From positions 1 to 38,006 of the forward strand of contig NZ_MUYV01000014.1 in the NCBI RefSeq assembly GCF_002014855.1: a stretch of DNA of 38,006 nt, read 5' to 3'. The position numbers were made by a program, and so were the translations under genes. Positions within the stretch are counted from its first letter, which is position 1. Every line of letters begins with the position of its first letter. Source of the DNA: Moraxella porci DSM 25326. Lineage in GTDB: Bacteria > Pseudomonadota > Gammaproteobacteria > Pseudomonadales > Moraxellaceae. Of the stretch, positions 26,537 to 34,673 are shown one piece after another. The notes beneath the pieces are model-generated. The model was not told the DNA's origin and ran no database searches. It was given only the letters and a program-made list of their open reading frames with translations.

Positions 26537-27889
26537 TTAGCCTTCCTGCTCAATACGGGTCAAGTTATCACGCAAAATATCACCAAATTCATATTTGCCT
26601 GGTGATACAAAGGTGCATAGCGCCAAGTCTTCTTCGTCCAGCTCCAACGCGCCCAAATCCACTGCACTGATGATGTCTTCGACAATCAGTGCGCGAAGTA
26701 GCTGAGTGGGTAGGTAGTCTTGTGGCATGACAGTTTCATACAGACCGATTGGCACCATCGCACGCGGTGAGCCATTGGTGCTGGTGGTGAAGTTGTATTT
26801 TTTGCCTTTGAAAAATTGCGAGATATAAATCGGCAATTTTGAGAAGCGGTTCGCGCCCAAGGTAAAAAAGTGCATCGCTGGGCGTTCACGACCTTCAGCC
26901 AATGCCGAAACTTGGTTGTGGAAACGACCCAAGAAAGCCACCGCGCCAGCAGCATTGCGCCCTGATAGCACTGAGCCTGAGATGATGCGGTTATCATCGC
27001 CGTTTAGCTCACCTGCAGTCAGCTCAAGCAGATCGGCACCGCGATGTGTGCGTACCAAGCGAGGGCTGGCAACAGCAGGGCCGGCTAGGCTGATTAAACG
27101 CTCGGTATGGATACGACCTGTGGTAAATAGTTTACCGATGGCGATGACATCTTGGTAATTGATCGTCCAAACGGTCGTGCCACGCCCGATCGGGTGCAAA
27201 AAGTGAATGTGCGTACCGGCATTCCCTGCTGGATGCACCCCTGTAAAGCCGTGGTAGGAAGTTTCGTTGCCATCGGCTGCTTTGACCAAAGCATCTGGGG
27301 CGATATCACCGTGACAAACATAAGTTTTTGGTGATAACGTTGATAGAACTGCCAAGCCGTCATTGAAAGCTTGTACTTCTTCAAACAATACGGTCGCAGG
27401 ATCAACAGCCAAAGGATTGGTGTCAGTCGCAGTCACAAAAATTGCAGCAGGTATGCTGTCGATTTCGGGTGTGCGGCTAAATGGGCGGCTGCGAAACGCG
27501 GTCCATTCACCTGAGGCCACCAATTGTTCTACGACAGTCGCTTGATCCAGAGCAGACAAGTCCTCGGGGCGATAGGCATTGAATGTGATTTCGTCGTTGG
27601 CTTGTGGATTGACAGCGATCACCAAGCTTTCAAAGACACGGCGTTCGCCACGATTGATCGCTATAACGGTACCGCTGGCAGGCGCGGTATAAAGTACGCC
27701 TGCGCGTTTCTTGTCTTCGTACAGCACCTGTCCTTTGGCAACTGTATCACCTACTTTGACATGCATGGTAGGACGCATGCCCACATAATCGTAGCCGACT
27801 AACGCCACCTTAGTGGGCGTGTGCTCGCTAATTTGCTTGGAGGGTTCGCCGGTGATGGGCAAATCCAAGCCTTTTTTGATGGTAATCAT
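26537..27889 (-). CDS. nqrA: Na+-NQR subunit A
   Basis: This 450-aa peripheral cytoplasmic subunit starts [20 protein letters not shown]. It contains [18 protein letters not shown] and [13 protein letters not shown], and [17 protein letters not shown] typical of NqrA. It heads the six-gene operon. The start ATG 27889 has no good Shine-Dalgarno sequence in front (AAGTATCCGCTT). A hairpin lies about 30 nt upstream in the leader, so initiation may be regulated or simply weak. Confidence 0.95.
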   Translation of the reverse strand: MITIKKGLDLPITGEPSKQISEHTPTKVALVGYDYVGMRPTMHVKVGDTVAKGQVLYEDKKRAGVLYTAPASGTVIAINRGERRVFESLVIAVNPQANDEITFNAYRPEDLSALDQATVVEQLVASGEWTAFRSRPFSRTPEIDSIPAAIFVTATDTNPLAVDPATVLFEEVQAFNDGLAVLSTLSPKTYVCHGDIAPDALVKAADGNETSYHGFTGVHPAGNAGTHIHFLHPIGRGTTVWTINYQDVIAIGKLFTTGRIHTERLISLAGPAVASPRLVRTHRGADLLELTAGELNGDDNRIISGSVLSGRNAAGAVAFLGRFHNQVSALAEGRERPAMHFFTLGANRFSKLPIYISQFFKGKKYNFTTSTNGSPRAMVPIGLYETVMPQDYLPTQLLRALIVEDIISAVDLGALELDEEDLALCTFVSPGKYEFGDILRDNLTRIEQEG

Positions 27890-27920
27890 AAGCGGATACT
27901 TAAATTAAGACCAAAACATA

Positions 27921-27949
27921 CCAGCCGTGACATAATGGGTAGCGGCTGG
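27921..27949 (-). promoter_or_regulatory. hairpin in the nqrA leader
   Basis: A perfect 7-bp GC-rich stem with a 15-nt loop lies 32 nt before the nqrA start codon. No T run follows, so it is not a terminator. It may affect translation or mRNA stability of the operon. Confidence 0.4.
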
Positions 27950-28104
27950 CCACCAAGTTACCTAAAAACATCCATAGCCTTGCAACCGATGGGTGGCGAT
28001 GGCTGATTTTGTCTAAAGGATGGGTGTGATACACAGGTTACAAAATCAAAGCAAACAAGCTGAAATCTTGCCAATCAACAAATGTTCACACCATTAACCT
28101 AACA

Positions 28105-28133
28105 ATTATACGCTAAAACAGCAAAAATTTACA
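28105..28133 (-). promoter_or_regulatory. candidate promoter of the nqr operon
   Basis: On the minus strand TGTAAA and TATAAT are spaced by 17 bp. The -10 box is perfect and the -35 box poor. It is the best sigma70-like site found upstream of nqrA. Confidence 0.4.
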
Positions 28134-28373
28134 GAGTTAAAGCATGCTTCTATCGCAAAAAATCATGAAAATATTTGAAAAATCAATAGATGGGATGCGA
28201 AATTCACCGCCAAATCTGAATTGCTGGTTTGTAAATAATAATGCAGATTAGCCATTGCTCACAAAATCGCTGATTGACCACGAACTGATGGATGAAAATT
28301 TGATCAATAACTGTTACAATGTTCAGGATTTTAATGAAACAGTTAACAAGTAGTTGAACGATAAGGAATGAGT

Positions 28374-29105
28374 ATGTCCATGCTGATTATCCCTGCCATT
28401 GACCTAAAAGATGGCAAATGCGTGCGCCTAAAACAAGGTCGCATGGAAGATGACACCGTCTTTGGTGATGACCCTGTGGCGATGGCGAGCCAATGGGTGG
28501 CTCAAGGCGCGCGTCGTCTGCATTTGGTGGATCTAAACGGTGCCTTTGATGGTGTGCCTGTGCATAAAGATGTGGTAACAGCCATTGCCAAAGCACATCC
28601 GAATTTGCCGATTCAGTTGGGCGGCGGTGTGCGTAGCCTATCGACCATTGAGCATTATCTGGATGCAGGGCTGACTTATATCATTATCGGCACCAAGGCA
28701 GTCGAAGCGCCTGAGTTCGTCGAAGAAGCGTGCCGAGAGTTCGCAGGACACATCATCGTCGGTATCGATGCCAAAGATGGTATGGTGGCGACGCATGGCT
28801 GGGCGAATGTCACCGATGTCAAAGCGACCGAGCTTGCCAAGCGATTTGCTGATGCTGGTGTGTCAAGCATCGTCTATACCGACATCGCCAAAGATGGTAT
28901 GATGCAGGGCGTGAATATCGAGCAGACGGTGGAGCTGGCTCGCTATAGCGGTCTGCCAGTCATTGCCTCTGGCGGCGTGACCAATCTGGATGACATCGCG
29001 GCGCTTAAGCCATACAGCGAGCATCTACTCGGTGCCATCACAGGTCGTGCGATTTATGAAGGGACGCTGGATTTGGCGGCGGCGCAGGCACTGCTTGATG
29101 CCTAA
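28374..29105 (+). CDS. hisA: HisA, phosphoribosylformimino-AICAR-P isomerase
   Basis: This TIM-barrel enzyme of histidine synthesis (243 aa) carries out the Amadori rearrangement of ProFAR to PRFAR in the cytoplasm. The N-terminal [18 protein letters not shown] holds the catalytic Asp, and [28 protein letters not shown] (second Asp) and [13 protein letters not shown] are family blocks. ATG 28374 is preferred because AAGGA (28363-28367) is 6 nt upstream; ATG 28368 lies directly against it. No other his gene is adjacent, and a terminator follows, so it is monocistronic here. Confidence 0.95.
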   Translation: MSMLIIPAIDLKDGKCVRLKQGRMEDDTVFGDDPVAMASQWVAQGARRLHLVDLNGAFDGVPVHKDVVTAIAKAHPNLPIQLGGGVRSLSTIEHYLDAGLTYIIIGTKAVEAPEFVEEACREFAGHIIVGIDAKDGMVATHGWANVTDVKATELAKRFADAGVSSIVYTDIAKDGMMQGVNIEQTVELARYSGLPVIASGGVTNLDDIAALKPYSEHLLGAITGRAIYEGTLDLAAAQALLDA

Positions 29106-29135
29106 ATATAGTCAGTTGATGGCTGATTGATTGTT

Positions 29136-29167
29136 AATACCCTGAATATGATGTTCGGGGTATTTTT
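29136..29167 (+). terminator. rho-independent terminator after hisA
   Basis: AATACCCTGAA (29136-29146) pairs with TTCGGGGTATT (29154-29164), with one G-T pair, and runs into seven T residues. Confidence 0.88.
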
Positions 29168-29247
29168 TTGAGTATAAAGTAGTAAATTGACATCAAAGCT
29201 TGCTTGATGGGGTATTGTCTTATATGATAACAATATTAATGGATTAA

Positions 29248-29583
29248 TCTCACCTAAAGCAAGGAGCGATTGAAAAAACGCTTTCTATTCACCGTAATTT
29301 CGGCATTTCATGTCTTAAACCGATGAAATTGTCACCAAAATCAATTTATATTAATCGTATTGGCACACGATATGCATTAGGCACACCCATTACGGACAAT
29401 TCCATTTACCACGAAGTATCCTTTGTTCCGATTAGTCATGGCAGCACCAAAGGTGAAGTCTATCAGTATCTCTTAGCTAGAGGGATCAACCAAACTTATC
29501 GGGATAACATGAAGGTTGCGGGCTTGGGTGTGATCAATACAGCTAATAATTATACAGCCAGTGATGTCGGACTAGGGAATTAA
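29248..29583 (+). pseudogene. decayed ORF upstream of the lipoprotein pair
   Basis: The frame is open from 29248 with no good start; the first ATG is 29323, giving 86 aa without a ribosome binding site. An alternative TTG at 29270, close behind AAGGAG, opens a signal-peptide-like start (KKRFLFTVISAF) in another frame that stops after about 18 codons. The upstream frame also ends in a stray tail (NGLISPKARSD). This suggests a frameshifted remnant. The C-terminal part (HGSTKGEVYQYLLARGINQ, then VAGLGVINTANNYTASD) is not recognised. Its stop lies 3 nt before the first lipoprotein gene. Confidence 0.4.
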
Positions 29584-29586
29584 CTG

Positions 29587-30057
29587 ATGAAAAAACTTTT
29601 AACACTCGCTCTAGCATTATCCATCATCGGCTGTACAACCACACAGCCAACCATTCAAATAGGTCAATCAGTAACAAAATCTACTCAGACACAGATTTTA
29701 TATTATTGGGTGCATCCACAAAATCCTGTGCAAATGCTTAGTGTGGTATCAGGTGAGTTTTATTGGGAAGATGGTTGTATTTATTTATTGCAAAATGGCA
29801 AGAAATTCACCGCCCAATTCCCAGAGCTGCCCAAAGATAGCGTCGTGTGGAATGAGCAGCGCCGCACTTTAGCACTTAAAAACGCCAATAATTTATCTGA
29901 AACTGTGGAATTTCAGATGGGCGATATGATTCATACCAATGGCTATTATTCTGCTTATATGGCAGAAAAAATTGCCAATACAGATGAACAGGGTAGAAAA
30001 TGTTTATCGCCAGATGGTATGGCAAATATCGGTACAGTAAGTATTGAAAAACTTTAA
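29587..30057 (+). CDS. putative lipoprotein (first of a tandem pair)
   Basis: This 156-aa protein starts at ATG 29587 behind AGGGAA. The signal peptide MKKLLTLALALSIIGC ends in a lipobox with the lipidated Cys16. The mature protein has LYYWVHPQNP, SGEFYWEDGCIYLLQNGKK and EFQMGDMIHTNG, with a second cysteine pair possible (Cys in DGC and KCLS). It is homologous to the following gene, sharing the CTTTQPT start and the SGEFYWxDGCxYLL block. No known family is recognised. Location is probably periplasmic on the inner or outer membrane. Its position behind a small decayed ORF would fit an immunity lipoprotein, but this is speculative. Confidence 0.75.
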   Translation: MKKLLTLALALSIIGCTTTQPTIQIGQSVTKSTQTQILYYWVHPQNPVQMLSVVSGEFYWEDGCIYLLQNGKKFTAQFPELPKDSVVWNEQRRTLALKNANNLSETVEFQMGDMIHTNGYYSAYMAEKIANTDEQGRKCLSPDGMANIGTVSIEKL

Positions 30058-30082
30058 AATTTAAGCTTATCAAGGAATGATG

Positions 30083-30541
30083 ATGAAACAACTCTTACCA
30101 CTCGCTCTAGCACTATTCACCATCGGCTGCACAACCACGCAGCCAACCTTTCAAGCACCGCAACAAGTCAGCCAGCCTATCGCAGCGACAGCCAAGCCAG
30201 TTAAAACGCATATTATGTATTATTGGGTAGATCCGATTACTCAAGGTCAGAGCATACCGTCAATATCTGGAGAGTTTTATTGGCAAGATGGCTGTCTGTA
30301 TCTACTAAACCAACATGGCAAACTGGCTGCTACATTCCCTGAATTTCCAAAAGATGCCATCCAATGGAATGAGCAGGATAAAACCTTAACGATGACCAAT
30401 AAAGACAGACCACCCAAGCAGTTTACTTTTAAGATGGGTGATGTGATTTATGCTAATGGTGGCATTGCTCATAAGGAAAATATCAATATGGATGACCAAG
30501 CCCAGAAGATTATAAATGCCTTGAATTTTCAACAGGTATAG
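30083..30541 (+). CDS. putative lipoprotein paralogue, C-terminus frameshifted
   Basis: ATG 30083 is chosen because AAGGA lies 6-7 nt upstream; ATGs at 30077 and 30080 are too close to it. The 152-aa product has signal peptide and lipobox MKQLLPLALALFTIGC, then MYYWVDPI, SGEFYWQDGCLYLL and MGDVIYANG, aligned with its upstream neighbour. Its last codons (INALNFQQV) do not align. Instead another frame reads KCLEFSTGIAALGTISIEKF up to TAG 30589-30591, matching the neighbour's KCLSPDGMANIGTVSIEKL. A frameshift near 30490-30510 has therefore changed the tail; function may be lost. The pair arose by tandem duplication. Confidence 0.7.
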   Translation: MKQLLPLALALFTIGCTTTQPTFQAPQQVSQPIAATAKPVKTHIMYYWVDPITQGQSIPSISGEFYWQDGCLYLLNQHGKLAATFPEFPKDAIQWNEQDKTLTMTNKDRPPKQFTFKMGDVIYANGGIAHKENINMDDQAQKIINALNFQQV

Positions 30542-30600
30542 CAGCTCTTGGTACAATCAGTATCGAAAAATTTGATATGTCGGATAAATAGAGATATGAC

Positions 30601-30634
30601 AACTTAAGAAATCATATTATTTCTTAAGTTTATT
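30601..30634. terminator. bidirectional terminator
   Basis: AACTTAAGAAAT (30601-30612) pairs perfectly with ATTTCTTAAGTT (30619-30630), followed by TATTTT. It ends the lipoprotein transcript and overlaps the last codons of the minus-strand membrane protein gene. Confidence 0.75.
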
Positions 30635-30967
30635 TTGATAATAATGCACAGTCAAGATGGCTTGGGTAAGCCCAAGTACAATCATCAGCACCCATGGTAT
30701 GCTCAATGTCTGATTGCCTGTGGTGATGCTTTGACTGATTAGATAAGCGAAATAAACCGCCAAGCCAAAGGCATAAATCTTAAACTTAGTTTTGGGGAAA
30801 TTCACCGAAAAAGCCAAAATCACCATCAGTACGATCACCGAACCAATCAATAGCCACAGACCACCCATGCCAAGAATGCCGACCAGCACACCGCCAAGCA
30901 TATAGGCGGTGAGCCAGTCTGTGATACCCTCCAAGAATGGATAGCGTGCTTTGGGTTTGTTAGTCAT
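30617..30967 (-). CDS. small inner-membrane protein, four helices
   Basis: This 116-aa protein has four hydrophobic segments: AYMLGGVLVGILGMGGLWLL, IGSVIVLMVILAFSVNF, IYAFGLAVYFAYLIS and IPWVLMIVLGLTQAILTV. It has a short charged N-terminus and a Lys-rich end. No family is recognised. It starts 23 nt after the rnr stop, with AGGAT upstream, so it is probably translated from the rnr transcript. A functional link with RNase R is not evident. Confidence 0.7.
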   Translation of the reverse strand: MTNKPKARYPFLEGITDWLTAYMLGGVLVGILGMGGLWLLIGSVIVLMVILAFSVNFPKTKFKIYAFGLAVYFAYLISQSITTGNQTLSIPWVLMIVLGLTQAILTVHYYQNKLKK

Positions 30968-30990
30968 TTCATATCCTTATGATTTTATGC

Positions 30991-33300
30991 TTAAGCTTTG
31001 GCTTTACGGCGGCTTTTGGTTTTACCCAAGTTGCCAGATTTGCCTGATTTTGCTGTTGATTTGGGTTTGTCGATGGCCTTGGCAACCCCATCACTGCCCA
31101 ATTGGCTTAGCTGTTCGACCAGCTTAAAGTCAATTTGCAATAAATCCATATTCACACCTGCCACTTGGATCAGTAGGCTGTCACCCAGTCCGAATTTTGA
31201 GCCTTTATCGCCGATGAGCTTTTGTTCTCGCTCATCATAATCAAAGTACTCATTACCCAGTCCTGAGATGTGAATCAAACCTTCGATAAACAGCTCATTG
31301 AGAGTTACAAACAGCCCAAAGCTTGTTACCGTGGCGACAGTTGCGGTAAATTCATCACCGATATGACGCTGCATATAGTGGCATTTTAGCCAGGTTTCGA
31401 CATCACGAGAGGCTTCTTCGGCACGGCGTTCGGTGAGACTGGTTTGCTCGCCGGCTTCATCGAGCGAGCTGTATAGTGCATCGGCAGGTTTTTGGGCAGT
31501 GACCTTGTCCTTGATAGCACGATGCAGCATCAAATCTGGATAGCGACGGATTGGGCTGGTGAAGTGGCTATATTCATCATACGCCAAACCAAAATGCCCA
31601 ATATTATCAGGGCTATAATTCGCCTGCATCATCGAGCGAAGTAGCATACTGTGGATGCTCACCGCATCAGGGCGATCGGCAGTGGCTTTGATGATACGCT
31701 GATAATCTTCATGCGTTGGCGATTCGCTTGGGAATGATAGACCAAAGCTTTTGACATACTCGTGCAGGCGAGCGGATTTTTCGTCATTGGGCTTATCGTG
31801 GTTGCGATACAGTACAGGCAGTTCGTGCTTGAGCGCAAAATTTGCTGCACAGGTATTGGCAAGTAGCATCATCTCTTCGATGAGCTTATGCGCATCACCA
31901 CGAGTGCGAGCGACGATATCGACGATGTTGCCATCTTTGCCAAATTTGATATAAGTCTCAGCGGTCTCAAACGCCATCGCACCCCGCTCTTCACGGCGGG
32001 CATCTAGGATTTGGTACAGCTGATGCAGTGTGTCAATCGATTTGAGCACATCGCCATTACGCACCAAGTCATCAGGTAGGGTTTCGTTGGTAGGGTCATT
32101 AAAATAGGCATTGACTTGGTTATAAGTCAAGCGTGCCTGTGAGTGCATCACCGCAGGGTAGAACTCATAGCCAGTCACCTTGCCGCCACGAGAGACCTTG
32201 ATATCAGCGACCATGCACAGACGGTCAACCTTTGGGTTCAATGAGCACAAGCCGTTGGATAGGGCTTCTGGTAGCATCGGAATGACTTGATGTGGGAAAT
32301 ACACCGAAGTACCACGCTCATAAGCATCGATATCAAGTGCCGATCGTGGTGTGACATAATGGCTGACATCAGCGATGGCGACGACGACACGGAAGTTGCC
32401 ACCGGCACGCTTTTCGGCATAGACGGCATCGTCAAAGTCACGAGAATCTTCACCATCGATGGTCACCAGTGGTAGATGACGCAAATCGACACGGCCAGCA
32501 AAGTCCTTGTCAGATGGCTCATCGAAGCTTGCAGCCTGCTTAAGCGTCTCTTTGCTAAATTCGTGCGGAATGCCATGGTTATACAGCGTGGTCTCGATGA
32601 TTAATTCACGATCATTCAGATTACTCAGTAGCTCAGTGATTTTGCCAGTGGCGAACTCTTGATAAGTCGGCAAATCGATGATAGCAACCTTGACATCATC
32701 ACCGATACCAGCATTCATCGCCATCACATTATCATCGCTGACGGTGATGGGCTGATGGGCGTTAGCACCAGATAACTGCACAAAAAAGCCTTCGCCGTCA
32801 TAAGCAAGCTTGCCAATGAACTCCAGTTGATGGCGGTGTGTCACCGTCGTGATGCGTGCTTCTGCCTTGCCACGGTATTCGCTGGCGACCACTTCGACCG
32901 TATCGCCATCAAAGACAAGTCGCATTTGTTTTTCGTGCAAAAATAAGTCAGGCATATCGGGCAACACCACAAAGCCAAAGCCTTTTGGGTTGGCGGATAC
33001 TGTACCAGTCAAGATGGTCGGCAAGGGAGCGACACTAAAATGAATGCCATCGCTACGCTCAAGCTGAGAATCTCTAAGCATGGCCTTTAGGCGATTGGTT
33101 AGGGCAAAAAATTTATCTTCATCATCCAAGATGCCAAAATGCATGGCAAGCGATTCTTGGGTGGCAGGATTGCCTTGGTTGGTGATGTCTGCCACCGTCT
33201 GCAAAATCAGCAGGCGTGACGGAATTGGGTTTTGGTATTTTGTTGCTTCGACCGCTGCATTTGGGTCATTCCATTTGGTTTTTTTTGTTTTGTTGGTCAT
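30991..33300 (-). CDS. rnr: exoribonuclease R
   Basis: This 769-aa 3'-5' exoribonuclease degrades structured RNA, including rRNA fragments and tmRNA-tagged messages. It has an N-terminal winged helix (about 20-90) and cold-shock domains (GTVSANPKGFGFVVLPD and following). The RNB catalytic domain has the magnesium-binding DGEDSRDFDDAVYAE and YSHFTSPIRRYPDLMLHRAI, and is followed by a C-terminal S1 domain (FTATVATVTSFGLFVTL). A basic Lys/Ser-rich tail completes it. All hallmarks and the length match RNase R rather than the shorter RNase II. Confidence 0.95.
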   Translation of the reverse strand: MTNKTKKTKWNDPNAAVEATKYQNPIPSRLLILQTVADITNQGNPATQESLAMHFGILDDEDKFFALTNRLKAMLRDSQLERSDGIHFSVAPLPTILTGTVSANPKGFGFVVLPDMPDLFLHEKQMRLVFDGDTVEVVASEYRGKAEARITTVTHRHQLEFIGKLAYDGEGFFVQLSGANAHQPITVSDDNVMAMNAGIGDDVKVAIIDLPTYQEFATGKITELLSNLNDRELIIETTLYNHGIPHEFSKETLKQAASFDEPSDKDFAGRVDLRHLPLVTIDGEDSRDFDDAVYAEKRAGGNFRVVVAIADVSHYVTPRSALDIDAYERGTSVYFPHQVIPMLPEALSNGLCSLNPKVDRLCMVADIKVSRGGKVTGYEFYPAVMHSQARLTYNQVNAYFNDPTNETLPDDLVRNGDVLKSIDTLHQLYQILDARREERGAMAFETAETYIKFGKDGNIVDIVARTRGDAHKLIEEMMLLANTCAANFALKHELPVLYRNHDKPNDEKSARLHEYVKSFGLSFPSESPTHEDYQRIIKATADRPDAVSIHSMLLRSMMQANYSPDNIGHFGLAYDEYSHFTSPIRRYPDLMLHRAIKDKVTAQKPADALYSSLDEAGEQTSLTERRAEEASRDVETWLKCHYMQRHIGDEFTATVATVTSFGLFVTLNELFIEGLIHISGLGNEYFDYDEREQKLIGDKGSKFGLGDSLLIQVAGVNMDLLQIDFKLVEQLSQLGSDGVAKAIDKPKSTAKSGKSGNLGKTKSRRKAKA

Positions 33301-33393
33301 AACTTACCTAAATTACTATCTTTCGTGTTTGTCAATATTGTATCATAAAGCAGTGTATCATAACGCAAGTAAAATGATAAAAACTGGGGAAAT

Positions 33394-33885
33394 ATGTTGA
33401 TTGTTGAATTTGATCAGTTGCAAGTGCAGTTAAAAACAGGTGTGCTAGAACAGGTGGCGATGCTTGAGCGTCTGTGCTTGGCTGATGATCACTGGGAAGT
33501 GGCGGCGATTGCGTCGATGGTTGAGCAATACGGTGCTGGGCTATTATTGGCGGTGGATGAGTTTGAGGGTCTTCATGGCGGTGATGTGCCGACCATCAAG
33601 GGTTATTGTCTGTATCAAATCGTCTTTGAGACTGCCGAAATCCATCGCATCGCCACCAATCCAAGCCACGCACGCCAAGGTGTGGCACAGGCGCTGATCA
33701 CATCACTGATGGATAAGATGCGGGCAGTCCAAAGCGATCATCTATTGCTAGAAGTCCGCTCAGACAATCAGCCTGCGATTAGCTTGTATCAAAAAATGGG
33801 ATTTGTGACCATTGATGTGCGAAAAGGCTACTACCAGCTGCCTACAGGTGCAGTGGATGCGATGATCATGCAGTGGCAATCATAA
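33394..33885 (+). CDS. rimI: GNAT N-acetyltransferase, RimI-like
   Basis: This 163-aa acetyl-CoA-dependent acetyltransferase starts at ATG 33394 behind GGGGAAAT. The GNAT core is HRIATNPSHARQGVAQALI (acetyl-CoA loop R-Q-G-V-A), LLLEVRSDNQPAISLYQKMGF and RKGYY, which match RimI, the enzyme that acetylates the N-terminal alanine of ribosomal protein S18. The subfamily call rests on the LEVR-x-x-N-x-x-A-x-x-L-Y-x-K-x-G-F pattern. It is convergent with infC. Confidence 0.82.
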   Translation: MLIVEFDQLQVQLKTGVLEQVAMLERLCLADDHWEVAAIASMVEQYGAGLLLAVDEFEGLHGGDVPTIKGYCLYQIVFETAEIHRIATNPSHARQGVAQALITSLMDKMRAVQSDHLLLEVRSDNQPAISLYQKMGFVTIDVRKGYYQLPTGAVDAMIMQWQS

Positions 33886-33892
33886 AGCACAA

Positions 33893-33921
33893 CACCGAAA
33901 ATGCTCACGGCATTCACGGTG
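33893..33921. terminator. hairpin between rimI and infC
   Basis: CACCG (33893-33897) with CGGTG (33917-33921) and an inner AATGC/GCATT form a stem with a small internal loop. It lacks a T run, so terminator activity is uncertain. Confidence 0.4.
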
Positions 33922-33956
33922 CTGATGAATGGGAAGTCAGGCTAGATATGCCGTGC

Positions 33957-34478
33957 TTATTTTTTCTTGGCAGGGCCAAGTAGCATACCCATTTGACGAC
34001 CTTCGACCTTCGGCGCTTGCTCGACGCTTGCAATCTCGGCAGTATCGGCGATGATGCGTTCAAGCTGTGCTTTGCCGATTTCTTGGTGAGCCATCTCACG
34101 GCCACGGAAACGGATGCTGACTTTCACCTTGTCTTTATCTTCGATAAACTCAACGATTTTACGAAGTTTGACTTGATAGTCGGCTTCTTCGGTACCTGGG
34201 CGTAGTTTAATTTCACGCACTTGGGTTTGTTTTTGGTTCTTTTTGGCTTCTTTGGCTTTTTGTTTTTGTTCGTACAAATAGCGCTTATAATCCATCACTT
34301 TGCACACAGGTGGCTTGGCATCAGGCACGATTTCTACCAAGTCTAGGCCATCATCAGCGGCGGTTTTTAGTGCGGTTTGGATATCTACCACGCCAAGCTG
34401 TTCGCCATCTTCTTTGACTAGGCGGACTTCTTTGGCACGGATTTCTTCGTTAATATTTAAACGGTTTGACGGTTTAAT
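33957..34478 (-). CDS. infC: translation initiation factor IF-3, AUU start
   Basis: IF-3 (173 aa) binds the 30S subunit and controls start-codon choice. Blocks include [64 protein letters not shown] and the C-terminal [10 protein letters not shown]. The first ATG (34391) would remove about 30 conserved residues. The frame extends upstream to a stop at 34498, and ATT 34478-34476 with GGAG 8 nt before it is the best start. This is the same non-AUG codon E. coli infC uses for self-regulation. infC is the last gene of this cluster; rpmI and rplT do not follow. Confidence 0.93.
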   Translation of the reverse strand: MKPSNRLNINEEIRAKEVRLVKEDGEQLGVVDIQTALKTAADDGLDLVEIVPDAKPPVCKVMDYKRYLYEQKQKAKEAKKNQKQTQVREIKLRPGTEEADYQVKLRKIVEFIEDKDKVKVSIRFRGREMAHQEIGKAQLERIIADTAEIASVEQAPKVEGRQMGMLLGPAKKK

Positions 34479-34578
34479 GGGTCTTACTCCAATCTAATTG
34501 CTCTTTTGTCAATCGCTGATGCTCTCTTGGCAATCACTCATTGACCTGTCTGCCAATACTTTGGCATTAAAGTGTCTA

Positions 34579-34607
34579 TTATTAACCATTTGCTAAATTT
34601 TTGTCAA
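34579..34607 (-). promoter_or_regulatory. consensus promoter of infC
   Basis: On the minus strand TTGACA (34607-34602) and TAATAA (34584-34579) are exactly 17 bp apart. Start of transcription near 34572 gives a leader of about 95 nt. The -35/-10 interval also forms an AACCATTTG/CAAATGGTT palindrome (34584-34613), which could be an operator. Confidence 0.75.
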
Positions 34608-34624
34608 ATGGTTTTATGCACTTT

Positions 34625-34664
34625 TAAAAAAATTTGCCCAATATTTGGGGTATTGGGCAAATTT
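34625..34664 (-). terminator. rho-independent terminator between thrS and infC
   Basis: A perfect 14-bp stem, AAATTTGCCCAATA (34630-34643) with TATTGGGCAAATTT (34651-34664), ends on the minus strand in a run of T. It lies 9 bp after the thrS stop and shows that thrS and infC are mostly separate transcripts. Confidence 0.88.
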
Positions 34665-34673
34665 CATCAAGGC

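Larger units (their letters stand above)
27890..28373. other. 484-bp divergent spacer between nqrA and hisA
   Basis: No ORF is supported here. For the nqr operon, a hairpin CCAGCCG (27921-27927)/CGGCTGG (27943-27949) lies in the leader. A candidate minus-strand promoter TGTAAA-N17-TATAAT (28133 to 28105) would give a leader of about 210 nt. For hisA, an extended -10 box TGTTACAAT lies at 28312-28320. Confidence 0.5.
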
